From: Lepidurus packardi | Lineage: Eukaryota; Arthropoda; Branchiopoda; Notostraca; Triopsidae | Direction of reading: 5' to 3' | Assembly: GCA_023053545.1 (NCBI GenBank) | Contig: JAKZAN010000005.1 | Span: 6,262,001 to 6,326,000 of the forward strand | DNA: 64,000 nt | Shown: positions 43,472 to 55,561 of the stretch, one piece after another | Position numbering within the stretch: the stretch's first letter is position 1 | Layout: every line of letters begins with the position of its first letter | Position numbers and translations under genes: made by a program | Notes under the pieces: generated by a model | Seen by the model: only the letters and a program-made list of their open reading frames with translations | What the model was told of the DNA's origin: nothing | Databases searched by the model: none

Positions 43472-44934
43472 GACGATCACCAACTACGCCTACATTAAGA
43501 AATGAAAAGGAGTAGAAATATAGGATTAGGCCAAGTTCAAAAGCACTGTATTTCACAAGATATTTTATGATCTACATCTTCGTTTCCCTAGCTTTTACAG
43601 CTTACTTATCTTTTCTAAAAAGGATTTATTGTCTATTTTTTTACCGACGATTGTTGTTAATTTTTACCTTAATCACTTAAATCGACATTAGTGACAAAAA
43701 ATACTTAATTACATAATTGGAGAAACAAACGACACCTGCGTTATCTGAAACAGGAACTTTGCGTTTTGTTCCATTTTTTTCTGTTCCTTTATTTGCTTAC
43801 TTCTTCTTTTCTGGATTTTTTAGACTCGATTTCTCGGTTTGGCGGGATTTAGATAACTGATAAGAATGTTTAAGGAAAAACTGAGGGAAAAAATATCTAG
43901 CGCCATCTCAAGCATTCGTAAATCTTTTATATGTTAATCCGCGCCCCCTTCGAAAGGGGAAAAAGGTCCTTGTAATCAGGATGGGCAGTTGGGAATATAT
44001 AAGAATAACTACATATTCTTATTTTTAGTTTAAGACAACGAAATCGAAGGAATGTTCGATTGGAGTTAAATAATGTAGGTTTCTCTACGGAGGTTTGTTA
44101 TGGAAGTCTTAGTTGTTCGGTCTACCACTTCGTCCACCATGGCGTGCTAGACCAGGGCCCTGCCAAACCGAGAACGATGGGCAGAAAATTTGAAATGGAA
44201 ATTGAAGCAAGACAGAGACGGTAGTCAATAATGATAGGTGTCTCGAAGCTACGCATTTTGTAGATAAGACTTAAATTAAAAACAGGAGTCCGGCTAACTG
44301 GGGCTGAGCAAGCATGTAAACAGAACGTCAAGCCATGGATGGCACTACCTGCACACAGAACAGAGAAGACCAGACACAAGAGCCGCCTGGTCCGGATGAA
44401 AAAAGACAGCACTTACGAGCAATGGACACGTTAAACACTGTATCCTATGGATAGATCACACACTCGACGCCAATCCAGTAACTTCACCCAATTATTCATG
44501 GCATTGTAAGGCGCCAAAACGAAAAAAAACACAGAGCTTAAGAGACGAGGACAAAACTTTTGGCAGACGCCGTTTCACCGTGGCGGAGCTATACAATGGT
44601 GGCGCCCGGGCCGCATTGCCACCGAGCAACAGTCTACCTACACTACGTATTAAGTAGTCATCTAAATACAACGTTTTTCTTCTAATCTATCTATAATTAT
44701 ATGATCTAAATATTAAAACAATGTTTTTAACGAAAGGTTAAATTTTAAAGCTTAGAAGTGGGGATTTATAACGCTTTTGTTTTTGTTATGTTGAAAGTAG
44801 GCGTGTTTAAAAGGCGGACTCTTTCCAAACGTCAAGAAAGCCATTACTTGTCACGTGAACTTGCGTTAAAAAGAATAAATTAGGACTTACTTTATTTAAT
44901 TAGGACTTTTTGGTTTGAACAATTAATTGAAACC
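43472..44934. other. Divergent spacer between Nipped-B and SCPx
   Basis: This holds the promoters of both divergent genes. A minus-strand frame at 44,122-44,412 (96 codons) and a plus-strand run near 44,540-44,650 do not match any protein I know and are probably old repeat or chance. Confidence 0.5.
44850..44859. promoter_or_regulatory. Palindromic E-box GTCACGTGAA upstream of SCPx
   Basis: The core CACGTG lies about 75 bp before the SCPx start codon. GTCACGTGA is the core of the MiT/TFE (CLEAR-like) and USF binding consensus. Functional use here is inference. Confidence 0.35.
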
Positions 44935-47819
44935 ATGTCTGGAAAGGTCTATGTTATCGGCGTGGGAATGACTAAGGTAATTGCAGTATACATGAAAGTT
45001 TGTTAAAACTTAAATCTGCTTCCGTTGGATTACTTATTTTCGTGTTTTCTGTTTCGCAGTTTGAAAAACCTGGCAGCCGGGATGATTTTGACTACCCAGA
45101 TATGACCAAAGAGGCTGTAACCAAAGCTTTAGCAGACGCCAAGATGAAATACAATGAGATTCAGCAAGCTTGTGTAGGATACGTTTATGGTAATACTAGC
45201 TTTTCTTCCGGAATATGATATAAGGTGTTCTAGCGTACTTTTGTCTTTTGGTAGGGGATTCCACGTGCGGCCAAAGAGCGCTATACCCACTTGGAATGAC
45301 TGGCATTCCCATATATAACGTGAACAACAACTGCTCTACAGGCTCCTCTGCCTTATTTTTAGCCCAGCAGTTAGTGGCAGGTGGAATTGCTGATTGCGTC
45401 CTCGCTCTTGGTTTCGAAAAAATGGAACGAGGTTCATTAATGTCCAAAGTAATCAGCTTCTCTGTATGCTAAATTTGTATACAAATTTGCCCTTCCGTTC
45501 TAAGTATGACGACCGCACGAATCCGATGGATCGCCACGTGGAAGTTTTGGCAGACACAGTGGGGTTGTCAGGTGTGATTTCACCCAAAGTTATTTCGATT
45601 GTTATTCGTACTCTTCTTTCTGCTATAGCCGGTCCCATCACTGCCCAAATGTTTGGAGCTGCCGCTGCAGAGCATATGAAGAAATACGGGACGAAAGCTA
45701 TTCACTTGGCTAAAATCGCTCACAAGAACCACAAGCATTCCAAAAACAATCCCAACTCGCAGTTTCAGAAAGGCTTTTCCTTGCAAGAAATCATCGACGC
45801 CCCCCTGGTGGCCGAGGCTGGTCCACTGACAAAGTTACAGTGCTGTCCGACCTCTGACGGAGCTGCAGCTGTTATTCTGGCTTCCGAAGACTTTGTCAAA
45901 AAGAACGGCTTGGAAAAGCAAGCGGTTGAAATTATCGGCATGGAAATGAGTACAGACCTCTCTTCCTCGTTCGAGCAAAAAAGCTGCATGAATATGGTAA
46001 GAAAAAAGAATAATCCAACAAGTTTGGCCCACGCCATACATTCTTCGTGTCTTTCTTTACTTCTTGTGTTAGGTGGGGTACGATATGACTTGCAAAGCAG
46101 CTGAGCGATTATATACCAAGACCGGAGTACGTCCTACTGACATTTCCGTAGTTGAATGCCACGATTGTTTCTCCGGCAATGAGTTGCTAGTCTACTCGGC
46201 CTTGCAGCTGTGCAAGCCCGAGGAAACTGGCGCATTCATCGATAGAAACGACAACACTTATGGCGGCAAGTATGTCGTCAATCCGAGCGGTGGATTAATT
46301 GCCAAAGGACATCCTTTAGGAGCCACTGGTATGCCTATTTATACATATAGTTGGGGGGGGGGGGGATATTAGTGAGATTGTGATAATCACAGAGTCTGAC
46401 CAGTTATCACTTATACCAGCTAGATAACTTCTTATCGTGAGGCCTGTATTCTTTTTTATTCTCGGCTGTTTTGTGCATAGGCTTGGCCCAGTGCTGTGAA
46501 TTAAGCTGGCAACTGCGCGGAGAAGCTGGACCCAGACAAGTACCCAACGCCAAATTCGCTTTGCAACATAATATCGGTAAGCTCTTTGGTTTTATGTATT
46601 TACAACGCATCTTACGTATATAATATGAGTATGTTAAGAGAATCGGTTTAATGCTTTTTGTTACTACTCAAATTGCTGTTTATTAATTATTTTGTATGTA
46701 TTTTATTTTCAATAAGGATTTTATTTTTAATCATTGTTTCACTCCCTTGGGCGTCATCTGTGGACGAAAAGCAAAAGGTCATGCTAAGGCCTCTTACTTA
46801 CGGTAACTGCGTTAATGAAGTCCGAAAGTAGTAGTCACTATTATATTTGAAAGATTTTATTTTGGTAAGCGTTGTTCTAAGATAGAATTTTGCAAAATTA
46901 TATTTTGATACTATGGCTTAACTGAACACACGTGTAATTATGATACTAAAGGTGCCGGCTTTAATGCCCTATAGTCGATTTTAACATGATTCAGTGCTTT
47001 TGCCACGTCTCCGAGCAGGCCTTCTCCACTAACCCCCTCCCCCTGTTTTTTTCTTTTATTGAGAAAATTATGTATACCAAATTTCTTTGTCTTTCTTTTT
47101 GATTTGGTTTTCTGACGTTTTCCTAGCGTTACGAGTTTTTTGGGGCGGTCAATGACATAGGCGGTTTTGATTTCAAGGACTCATGCATACATTGTATTGT
47201 ATAAGACTACTTTGGTAGTATTATTTATGTTACAGTTGAATACTACGCGTTGTACTAGTGTTTCTTATTGATTATTTACAGGATTGGGTGGAGCAGTGGT
47301 TTTAGCGATCTACAAAAAAGGGTTTACGGATAATAAGTATGAAGCCATAAGAGTTTTCTTAAATCCAGGAAGTATTACTTTATTCATTTGGATCTTTTGA
47401 TTTTTAGGAAAATGCCGTCCAACGATACGAATAACAATAGTGACGAATTCAAATCTGCTCCAGTTATTCGACAATTTGCCGTGGCATTAGAGGCTGATGG
47501 AGCTCGACTAGTCCAAAAAGTTAAGGGAGTTTTCGCTTTTAAAGTGAAAAACGGACCAGGTGGCAAAGAAGCAGTTTGGATCGTCGATGCTAAAAACGGA
47601 AGTGGATCGGTATCTTTTGAAGGCAAAGGACCCAGTCCCGACGTTACCCTAGTGATCGCGGACAGCGATTTGTCAGATTTACTCACAGGAAAGGCGCAGC
47701 CTCAGAAACTTTTCTTCCAGGGGAAACTCAAAGTACAAGGTAACATGGGTTTGGCCATGAAACTCCAAGACTTGCAAAAGGAAGTGGACGCCGTTACCAA
47801 GCCAAAATCCAAATTGTAA
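44935..47819 (+). CDS. ScpX: Sterol carrier protein X (peroxisomal 3-oxoacyl-CoA thiolase + SCP2)
   Basis: It cleaves branched 3-oxoacyl-CoA esters in peroxisomes and carries an SCP2 lipid-transfer domain. Nine coding exons join in phase: 44935-44976, 45060-45189, 45255-45448, 45505-45571, 45629-45996, 46073-46328, 46481-46576, 47282-47336, 47408-47819 (539 aa; human SCPx has 547). The thiolase part spans about 1-400, with nucleophile Cys84 in [24 protein letters not shown], and the C-terminal active-site motif [13 protein letters not shown] split by an intron. SCP2 spans about 404-539 ([32 protein letters not shown]). The last three residues SKL are a peroxisomal targeting signal. The introns at 45,449 and 45,572 are only 56 and 57 bp. 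The last exon opens with GAAAATGCCG, so an SCP2-only product starting at residue 404 is possible, as in vertebrates, but no separate promoter is evident. Confidence 0.97.
46353..46365. repeat. Poly-G run (13)
   Basis: Thirteen G lie about 25 nt after the donor site of SCPx exon 6. Intronic G-runs near donors can influence splicing. Confidence 0.9.
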
Positions 47820-48099
47820 AACTGCCTTTCGTAACCAGAACTATTGTGCTATTTTTTAGCAGACTTTTGTAATGGTAGATTCCTGGTAAGGAAGGGAAAT
47901 TCATCTTACATCATTATCATGGGCATGGGGCAAATTGAGGGCGTAAACTGTACACATAAAACTATATAGCAATACAAAAAACTTTTAAGGGGAAAATTTC
48001 GAGGAACTTTCAATACCTTTTAAGACCATTAATTGAAAAGCTTAAGATAAAGCGAAAGTAAAAGGTTAGGAAACACTGGGTTGCAGGGAGTAAGGATAA

Positions 48100-48840
48100 T
48101 TAGGAGATTATCTCCATCTCCAATCCCAAGGCGTCCAACAGCACACCCATCGGTGTAGTTTTGGCGATGCCGATCTGCTCCATCTTATTGATCAACTTAT
48201 TCTTTATATTCCTCAAACGCAGTGAAGCATGAACGAAAATCACTAAGGATGAAAACCCCGTTTTTATAGATACATATTTTGCATATTTTGTGGTTATTAC
48301 CGCTGATGGGCAGGAAAATGCCCAACAAGAAGACGAGAAGAGAGCTCAGCATGTAGAGCAGGAAGTATGCTCCAGCCAAAGAAACCAAGAGGCATATTAC
48401 GGGGTGATTTTTCTTAAATTGTGCGATGGCTGGCTGTGCATTGGAGGCGAGAGAAACTAGGCCAAAGGCCACAATTACTGCCAGAACTCCGCTGACCATT
48501 TTGGCTGGGTGCAGGCACCTTCAGGAAAGAAGGAAAAAGAGAGATTGCATATAAATTCCAGCTGTCCTGTTTTCAAAAAGCCCTCTACGCCTGAGGCATG
48601 ACGAAAGCTATTAATGACCGGGGTATATTGTTGATGCGCTTACCCCACTAACGCGAAACATACCAAGGCTGTCAGAAAGTAATTGGATTGGTAGTAAAGT
48701 AAGTTTTGTACTACGCGGTTGCCCCATTTATCTAGATCTTTAAAATTAGGTACTTGGAACCTTGCAGATTCCAACAGGAAGTCATCGAGGCTTCGCAAAG
48801 GAGCAACTTCGACAGACACTTCCTTCCCACGCGCCGCCAT
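48100..48840 (-). CDS. ARL6IP5: ARL6IP5/JWA, PRA1-family ER membrane protein
   Basis: Three coding exons join in phase: 48840-48644, 48518-48301, 48242-48100 (185 aa; human ARL6IP5 has 188). The start matches the family ([14 protein letters not shown]), followed by [18 protein letters not shown], two hydrophobic membrane hairpins (ALVG...[12 protein letters not shown] and [28 protein letters not shown]) and the conserved tail [14 protein letters not shown]...[12 protein letters not shown]. Family members sit in the ER and modulate small-GTPase (Rab/Arl) trafficking and glutamate transporter export. The start codon is 82 bp from that of MYG1 on the other strand, so they share a bidirectional promoter. 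The stop lies 280 bp from the SCPx stop. Confidence 0.95.
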
Positions 48841-48922
48841 TGCAAATACTGACGTAACTAAACGTAAGGCTCCGCTTTTGAATTAATCACAAACAAATTA
48901 TAAGTATTGATTACGACTAGAT
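48841..48922. promoter_or_regulatory. 82-bp bidirectional promoter, ARL6IP5 / MYG1
   Basis: Only 82 bp separate the two start codons, so both 5' UTRs and the core promoter lie here or overlap the genes. TGACGTAA at 48,850-48,857 is an ATF/CREB-type site. No TATA box is obvious. Confidence 0.7.
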
Positions 48923-50286
48923 ATGCGATTTCAACTTTGCCGGAATTTCTTGACGCAGACGGTTTTACCCAAAACTTCTTTTACATTGCGCAACTTCACA
49001 ACAAAACGGTTCAGTACAACTACGGTCACAATTGTAGACATGCTTTCCATAGGAACTCATAAGTATATATCCCTTCCAAAGCTGGTTAGACTTTAGCTAT
49101 TCATAAAATCGTTATTAGCGGAACCTTCCATTGCGATGAGGTATTGGCGTGTGCTATGCTAAAACTGTTGCCGGAGTACCAAGATGCTCAAATTGTGAGG
49201 TCCAGAGATCCAGAGACTTTGGAAAAATGCACCATCGTGGTCGATGTAGGGGGAGTTTTTGATCCTGCTAACCATCGCTACGACCATCATCAAAGGTATT
49301 CCGTAAGGTACTCCTTGGAATTCGGGGCTTTATTGCAATTCCTTCAGGACTTTTGTCGAAACCATGGATAGTTTAAAACCAGGGAGCAAGTGGACAACAC
49401 GGTTGTCGAGCGCTGGTTTGATTTACTGCCATTTTGGTGAAAAGATTTTGTCACATTTGTTTGCATGTGAAGCAAGTGATACCCTAGTGAAATCCGTGTA
49501 CGAGAAAGTGTATGATAACTTTGTGCAAGAAGTCGATGCTATCGACAACGGAATTGCGACTCATGATGGTCCTTCAAGGTAAAACGATCACCTTAATTAA
49601 ATTTCTATAGTTGAACATTTTCTAACTAGGTACAACATCTCAACTAATTTGAGCTCACGTGTAAGCCATTACAACCCTGCGTGGAATGAAAGTAACGTTA
49701 ACATAGAAGAAGCCTTCCAACAAGCCTTAAAACTGGTCCAAAGTGAGTTTTTGGATCGGGTTAACTATTACAGAAACGTTTGGTGGCCTGCCCGCGAATT
49801 GATCTTCAAAGCTGCGAGCAACAGACAACAAGTATCTTTTGCTAGCTTGTTCTACATATCGTAATAAGAGGTGTCAAATTAGGTGGATTCTTCAGGTTCG
49901 ATCATAGAATTTACTGAAGGAGGGTGTCCTTGGAAAGAGCACTTATTTGCCATTGAAAGAGAACTGGGAATAGAAGGACAGATCAAGTTTGTTATCTATA
50001 AGGATGAATCGGGAAAATGGCGAGTGCAGACAATTCCTCTTGAACCTAGCTCGTTTGGTTTTAGGTAAGGAATGAACAATTTTTAGGTTAAGAATTGTTA
50101 TGTATTTTCGTGTTCTTTTGAAGACAAGGGTTGTTGGAATCTTGGCGAGGAATAAGAGATGCAGAACTGGATGCTTTGGTCGGTTTGGAAGGCTGCGTCT
50201 TTGTACACGCCAGCGGCTTCATTGGAGGACACAAAACGCGTGATGGAGCTTTACATATGGCTCGACTTTCTTTAGTCCCTTGTTAG
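48923..50286 (+). CDS. MYG1: MYG1 exonuclease (UPF0160, DHH-like)
   Basis: This is a 3'-5' RNA exonuclease of mitochondria and nucleus. Six coding exons join in phase: 48923-49062, 49119-49295, 49348-49578, 49630-49831, 49883-50064, 50124-50286 (364 aa; human 376). The first 35 residues are rich in Arg, Thr and Ser with no acidic residue, fitting a mitochondrial presequence. Then come [34 protein letters not shown] and the metal-binding HRYDHHQR (DHH at 102-104), [30 protein letters not shown], and the C-terminal [18 protein letters not shown]. All introns are 51-59 bp, close to the lower limit for arthropods. Transcription converges on PDCL with 67 bp between stop codons. Confidence 0.97.
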
Positions 50287-50353
50287 CAGGACGAAAAAGT
50301 GAGAAAGCTTGCGTCGGGCGATACAAAATAACTGCCCCCTAAATACACACTTT

Positions 50354-51572
50354 TTAATCGCTGTCTTCGTCAACTCCTTCTTTGATGGCTGACGGAATTA
50401 AGGTCCTATCCTCCAGTACGCCATGCCTAATTCGACAATATATGAAATTAATGGCTTGAATGTTAGTTTAGAACTTACTCAATGAGAAAGTTTTCGAGAT
50501 CTTGAGTACAATAATCATCCCCTAATTGGTCGGTGATCCGGACAAGGTTATGCACAATGCTGCCAGCTTTATAGACTAGGAATGCTGGTACACCAGCCTT
50601 TGACTATATATTTTTTCAACATTAATTGATCTTTAGGAAACGGAACTGCTTTTTCACTTACGAATTTTTGACTAAGAGCAGCTCCAACCGAGGAAGCTTT
50701 TAAGGTACACCATTTTACCAAGGGATAGTCATAACATAAACTCTTGATACTCTCCACTGCAGTTGCACAAGTGCTCGAACCCTGTAACGCACACGTTAAC
50801 TATGTTCTTGAAGAGAATTCTCAGTTTTACCGATTCAAAAAGCAGAATAATTACGGTGACGGTTTTTTCTTCGTTGTCGACCGCCTCGAGGAATTCTTTT
50901 CCATTCTTCAAAGCGTTAACGGTTTTGAATCTCTTTCTAGAGTAAAATTAACTATACATGAATGCTATGCTTTCAAAATAAATTTACACAACCTTTGATT
51001 TTGTTGCTTGAGCATTTCTTGCATTCTTTGCTGAACATAGCGTTGGAAATATGGGTCGGACATCATATCGGAGAATTCATCTTCTAATTCCTGGTCCTTA
51101 GCTTTCTGTGCTTCTTCTTCTGCCTAGAAACCAGGAGGATAATTACATCGATTGTTTACGAAGTATTAAGGCACATACTTTGCTCTGGCAAGTTAGGGAG
51201 AATTTTTTGACAAGTGCCAATCTTTCTCTTTCCTCTTCGTCCTTCCGCTCCCTCTCCAGCTGCTTAAATCTCTGGAAATCTTTAATAACCCCCTTCGGCC
51301 CAGTCTGCAAATTAATAACGAAGCTTTATTAGGAGCTGCTTAATTTTGTGTGCACATCCTCGTCTATGACTATGGCTTACGTTTGTACTTGAACCTTCCC
51401 AAGGATTAACTTCTATTTCACCTTGTCCTTCTGCTTCCGTTTGTTCGGTCAAATTTCTGCCTTCTTCTTCATTTGTTCCTTGATTTTCATCTTCATCGTC
51501 ACGCTCATCTTCACTGCTGCTACAATAGTAATCTAATTTTTCACCCAACAACTTATCGTCCAAAGTAGCCAT
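50354..51572 (-). CDS. PDCL: Phosducin-like protein 1 (PhLP1/PDCL)
   Basis: This is a cytosolic co-chaperone that works with the CCT chaperonin to assemble G-protein beta-gamma dimers. Seven coding exons join in phase: 51572-51381, 51304-51179, 51123-50993, 50930-50831, 50781-50662, 50603-50479, 50426-50354 (288 aa; human 301). The start MATLDDKLLGEKL and the following SSSEDERDDEDE acidic, CK2-type serine cluster are diagnostic. A coiled helical N-domain follows (GPKGVIKDFQRFKQLE), then a thioredoxin-fold C-domain (VKWCTLKASSVGAALSQKF, GVPAFLVYKAG, NLVRITDQLGDDY). The tail EDSD resembles the acidic human C-terminus. It is head-to-head with PP5, with a 0.78-kb gap. It is not PDCL2/3, whose N-termini differ. 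Confidence 0.95.
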
Positions 51573-52354
51573 TTTATACGAGCGGTTGTTATTCCATCGC
51601 GCACTATTCGGTCCCTGGCTACCTTAACCCAGTACTATTTAGACCCAACTCTTTGGCCCCGTATTTGGCCACGAATTTTGTAGTTTGGACATCGCAGTTT
51701 GTGGAAAAAAGCATTAACACTTATGGCTATTGTGTTTTGTTACGCAATTTTCTTATAATAGTTAAAGGTCGAGGCAACTTGGCCAGATCGCAACTATTTT
51801 GGCTCCGAAAACACAATAAGGCATTATCTAAGGTTATTAGTACTTTATTTATTGAAGGTATACCTTCAATTTAAGACAGTATATATTTTTCTCTGTGGAA
51901 AAAGATTTTTCTCTAGAGAGTGAAGATCTATTTAGAACCGAACAAGCTTTGACGAAGCGACCTTTTTAAAATCTTCATTTCATTGTAATGTTAGCCGTAT
52001 TTAAACCTTTAAATCAAATCATTCAATTTTGTTTGTCGCTGAAAGCAGCGATATAAAGACAGATTCGTTAAGCCAGTAAGCCAAGCCTAGAAGGTTAAAT
52101 TAATCCCATGTTAATTCGTTAATCCCAAGACGGTACATAAGAATTAGCGCCGCATTCCTATGCGAGAAATCGACCAGAATTTAGGAGCTGTATCCGGGCT
52201 GGCTCGGACATTTTCTAGTAGAGGGTGTGTTCAAAAAACGGGACAGAACATCGTGCTTTCTAGTGCTCGTGGTCGAAAGTGAAAAAAAAAACATTGTGAT
52301 TGTACCGAAATTAATAAAATTTTGGCACGTGGAATAGCAGGTGTGATCTCCATA
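51573..52354. other. Divergent promoter region, PDCL / PP5
   Basis: No gene. An upstream in-frame ATG for PP5 lies at 52,322 but is not supported by family homology. Confidence 0.6.
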
Positions 52355-54928
52355 ATGACTAATGAAGAAAATAGGCTGACTCTAAGTCAAGACAAAATTC
52401 ATGAGGCAGAAAAACTAAAAGAGCAGGCCAATGAGTTTTTCAAAAGTAAGTCCCTTACAAGAATGTCTTATTTTACTGCTGCATTAATTCAGATGATCCT
52501 TGTATGACCACAGTAGCAAACAGCCAACGAATATTATTGCACTACAGTTATTTTAATAGCAAAATGTTAATGTTTTGAGCCATGAGAAAGCTAAAGTTTA
52601 ACTCACTGACCATCTGATGGAACTCTGGGGCTTATTTAAATAGTGTAATCGATAAAAGCCTACGGTAAGGATCGTTCAATTTCGAGTTGTTACACATTTG
52701 TCGTTGGATTTTGAGTGTCCGTTTTGAATGATAATTTTTAAAGGATGTTGATCACATTTCCTTTCGCCACAGACCAAGATTACAACGAGGCTATCAATTT
52801 CTATAGCAAAGCCATCGAATGCAATCCTGCCAGTTCCGTCTATTTTGCCAACCGCAGTTTCGCATATGTCCGTTGTGAATGTTTCGGCTATGCACTACAA
52901 GATGCTTCCAAAGCCATTGAACTGGATAAGAGCTACGTCAAAGGCTACTATAGGAGAGCAGCCGCTTATATGGCTTTAGGAAAATATAAATTAGCTCTCA
53001 AGGATTACGAAGCTGTAAGGTTTTCTTTTCTTCTTATTTTTTCAAAAAGGCAACGCTAGCGCGTAACTTCGTTGTTCATGTTCTTCTCCAAAGGTTTCCA
53101 AAGCACGACCTAATGATAAAGATGCGCGACTAAAGTACACTGAATGCAACAAAATTGTCAAAAAGGAAGCATTCGAAAAAGCCATCTCAGTAGATTCTGT
53201 AAAAAAGAGTATAGCTGATTCCATCGACATCGAAAACATGGGTAAATTAAGCCGCATTATTGCCACCTTCACGTCTTAGATAAACATTCGTTTTCTAAAG
53301 CTATCGAGGACGAATACATTGGCCCTGCATTAGAAAAGGGTCAAGTGACGATCAAGTTCGTGACGGAGCTCATCCAAGCCTTTAAAGAACAAAAAAAGTT
53401 GCACAAAAAGTACGCCTACAAGGTGAGTGATGAAGTTTGTCATGATGGGTTGGAATTAGATTAGCATTTTCCTCTTGGAACTAGATTCTAGTCGATGCGA
53501 AACAGTTCTTCAGAAACCAGCCCAGTATGGTTGATATCAGCGTTCCAGAAGATGGCAAATTTACGGTTTGCGGCGACATTCATGGCCAATTTTACGACCT
53601 CATGAACGTTTTTAAGCTCAACGGACTGCCGTCAGAATCTAACCCTTACGTATGTTCCCTTTTTATAGCCCTCTGTTTCATACATTAAGTAAACTGTTTA
53701 TCTCCCTACAGCTCTTTAATGGTGATTTCGTGGACAGAGGATCCTTCTCGGTTGAATGTATATTTACGTTATTTAGTTACAAACTCCTGTACCCCAGCCA
53801 CTTCTTCATGGCTAGAGGTAAGGGAAGCCTGTTTGTTTTTTAAAAGCCCGAAACCAGAAAGCTATTATTGAACTATCATTATGAATCTAAGGTAATCACG
53901 AGAGTCACACCATGAACCAGATGTATGGCTTCGAGGGCGAAGTGAAAGCCAAGTATTCGACCCAGATGGCAGAGTTATTCACAGAAGTCTTTAATTTACT
54001 GCCGCTGTGCCACAGTATAAACAAGCGGGTTCTCGTATGTCTTAATTTGTTATCCTGGAATGTCTCACGATCCTAAATGTCGTACGTGCTATATTGAAAG
54101 GTTATGCACGGAGGTTTGTTTGCCAAGGATGACGTTACCTTAGATGATATTCGGAAGACGGAAAGAAATCGACAACCGCCTGATGAAGGTAAAAGAAAAG
54201 CAGGAAGGTTGCATAATTTAACAGAGAAACTAAGCACTTGCCCTACATATTTTTTTCTCAAAGGAATCATGTGCGAATTGCTGTGGTCAGACCCGCAACC
54301 CCAGAATGGCCGCGCCCCGAGTAAAAGAGGCGTTGGGGTCCAATTTGGACCTGACGTAACCTACAAGTTTCTAGAGCTTAACAAACTTGATTATATTATC
54401 CGAAGTCATGAAGTGAAAGCAGAAGGTTATGAGATTATGCATGAGGGCAAATGCATCACGGTCTTCTCCGCACCTAATTACTGGTCAGTTTCTCTTCCTA
54501 ATCTCTTTGGCTTTTACTTCGTATTACCACTTCAATCCTATTCTTTCGGTACCATCAACTGTTTTAAACTTTTCCCATAAAGTTGTCGCCATAGGATATA
54601 GGTTTATATTTGCTACGTACTGTGGTTGTCGTTTAGAAATCGGAGGAAGTCTTAATTTCTGCTTTTTTTGGTCGTTAAAACGTAATTTGACTCTTGCGTG
54701 TATCTGCTTTTACTTTTCGCAGTGACACGATGGGAAACAAGGGAGCATTCATCACGATGAACGGTAAAGACCTCAAACCGAACTTTACCTCCTACGAAGC
54801 AGTTGTAAGGAAATCTTTGTTGCAGAGAATGTTACAAGTATTCACAACTGGCTTTTTTTGCATTTTAGTCTCATCCTGATGTGAAGCCTATGGCATATGC
54901 AAATTCGCTCTTGAGTCTTTTTGGATGA
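52355..54928 (+). CDS. PPP5C: Serine/threonine-protein phosphatase 5 (TPR-PP5)
   Basis: This is an Hsp90-associated PPP-family phosphatase. Eleven coding exons join in phase: 52355-52445, 52773-53014, 53094-53241, 53301-53422, 53485-53649, 53712-53817, 53892-54034, 54101-54188, 54264-54483, 54723-54804, 54869-54928 (488 aa; human 499). TPR repeats are at about 10-125 ([55 protein letters not shown]), with the basic residues that grip the Hsp90 tail. A linker is followed by the catalytic core with metal-binding GDIHG (231-235), GDFVDRG (260-266) and GNHE (292-295), then [11 protein letters not shown] and FSAPNYCD. The C-terminal autoinhibitory helix [13 protein letters not shown] is kept. All active-site residues are present. 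The ATG at 52,355 is chosen because homology begins just after it. Confidence 0.97.
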
Positions 54929-55561
54929 TACTTATTACGGGTTAACAAGATAGTTTCCCATGCGTTTTCTGGCATGGGCATTACCATTGTGGGCTGTAAG
55001 ATTTGCCAGAGAAATCGTCATGAAAAGTGCTGTAGTGGAACTCCAATGGAGCGAAAAGGAAGAAAAACGGTTTTAGAGATATGGGCTGTATTATATTACA
55101 ATCCACTGCAAAATACAAAATTCCTTCCACACATAACCATTCTAGCCTTTCATTTCTTTCCTATATAAAATCTACACATGAGTGCGTTTGAACATGACGT
55201 AATGATCATAAGTCAATGATGCGATAATTGGTACCTGGAATAATTTGCTATAGACATAGGACCCCAAAAAATATAAAAAAGGACAATGTAGCTAGTTTGA
55301 TTATCTACTAAAGTTACGAGAAGTGATTCTGAGCAGTTACGACAGTTTACGGCATATCTGAGATTAGACTGTCCTCACCCGAACTCTTTGCTTTAGCTAC
55401 GATACTTTATGAGTCTTAAAAATATAAATGTACGTACAGCGCTTTAAGAACGTGACTTGTGAGAAATGCTCGATTGATTTCACACGAGGCAAGCGTTCCG
55501 TGGGCATTTTTTACCTTCTGAACTTCGTGCCTGTCGTGATATCCTTTTCTTTTCGGCGGTC
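54929..55561. other. Spacer between convergent PP5 and DM4_12-like gene
   Basis: It should hold both 3' UTRs. A short frame at 54,974-55,168 (MGITIVGCKICQRNRHEKC) has no homology I recognise and is probably UTR. Confidence 0.6.

Noticed and set aside
44122-44412. 96-codon minus-strand frame between Nipped-B and SCPx
   Set aside because: Its hydrophobic start looks secretory, but there is no domain, no splice context and no homologue I know. It is probably a chance frame or old repeat.
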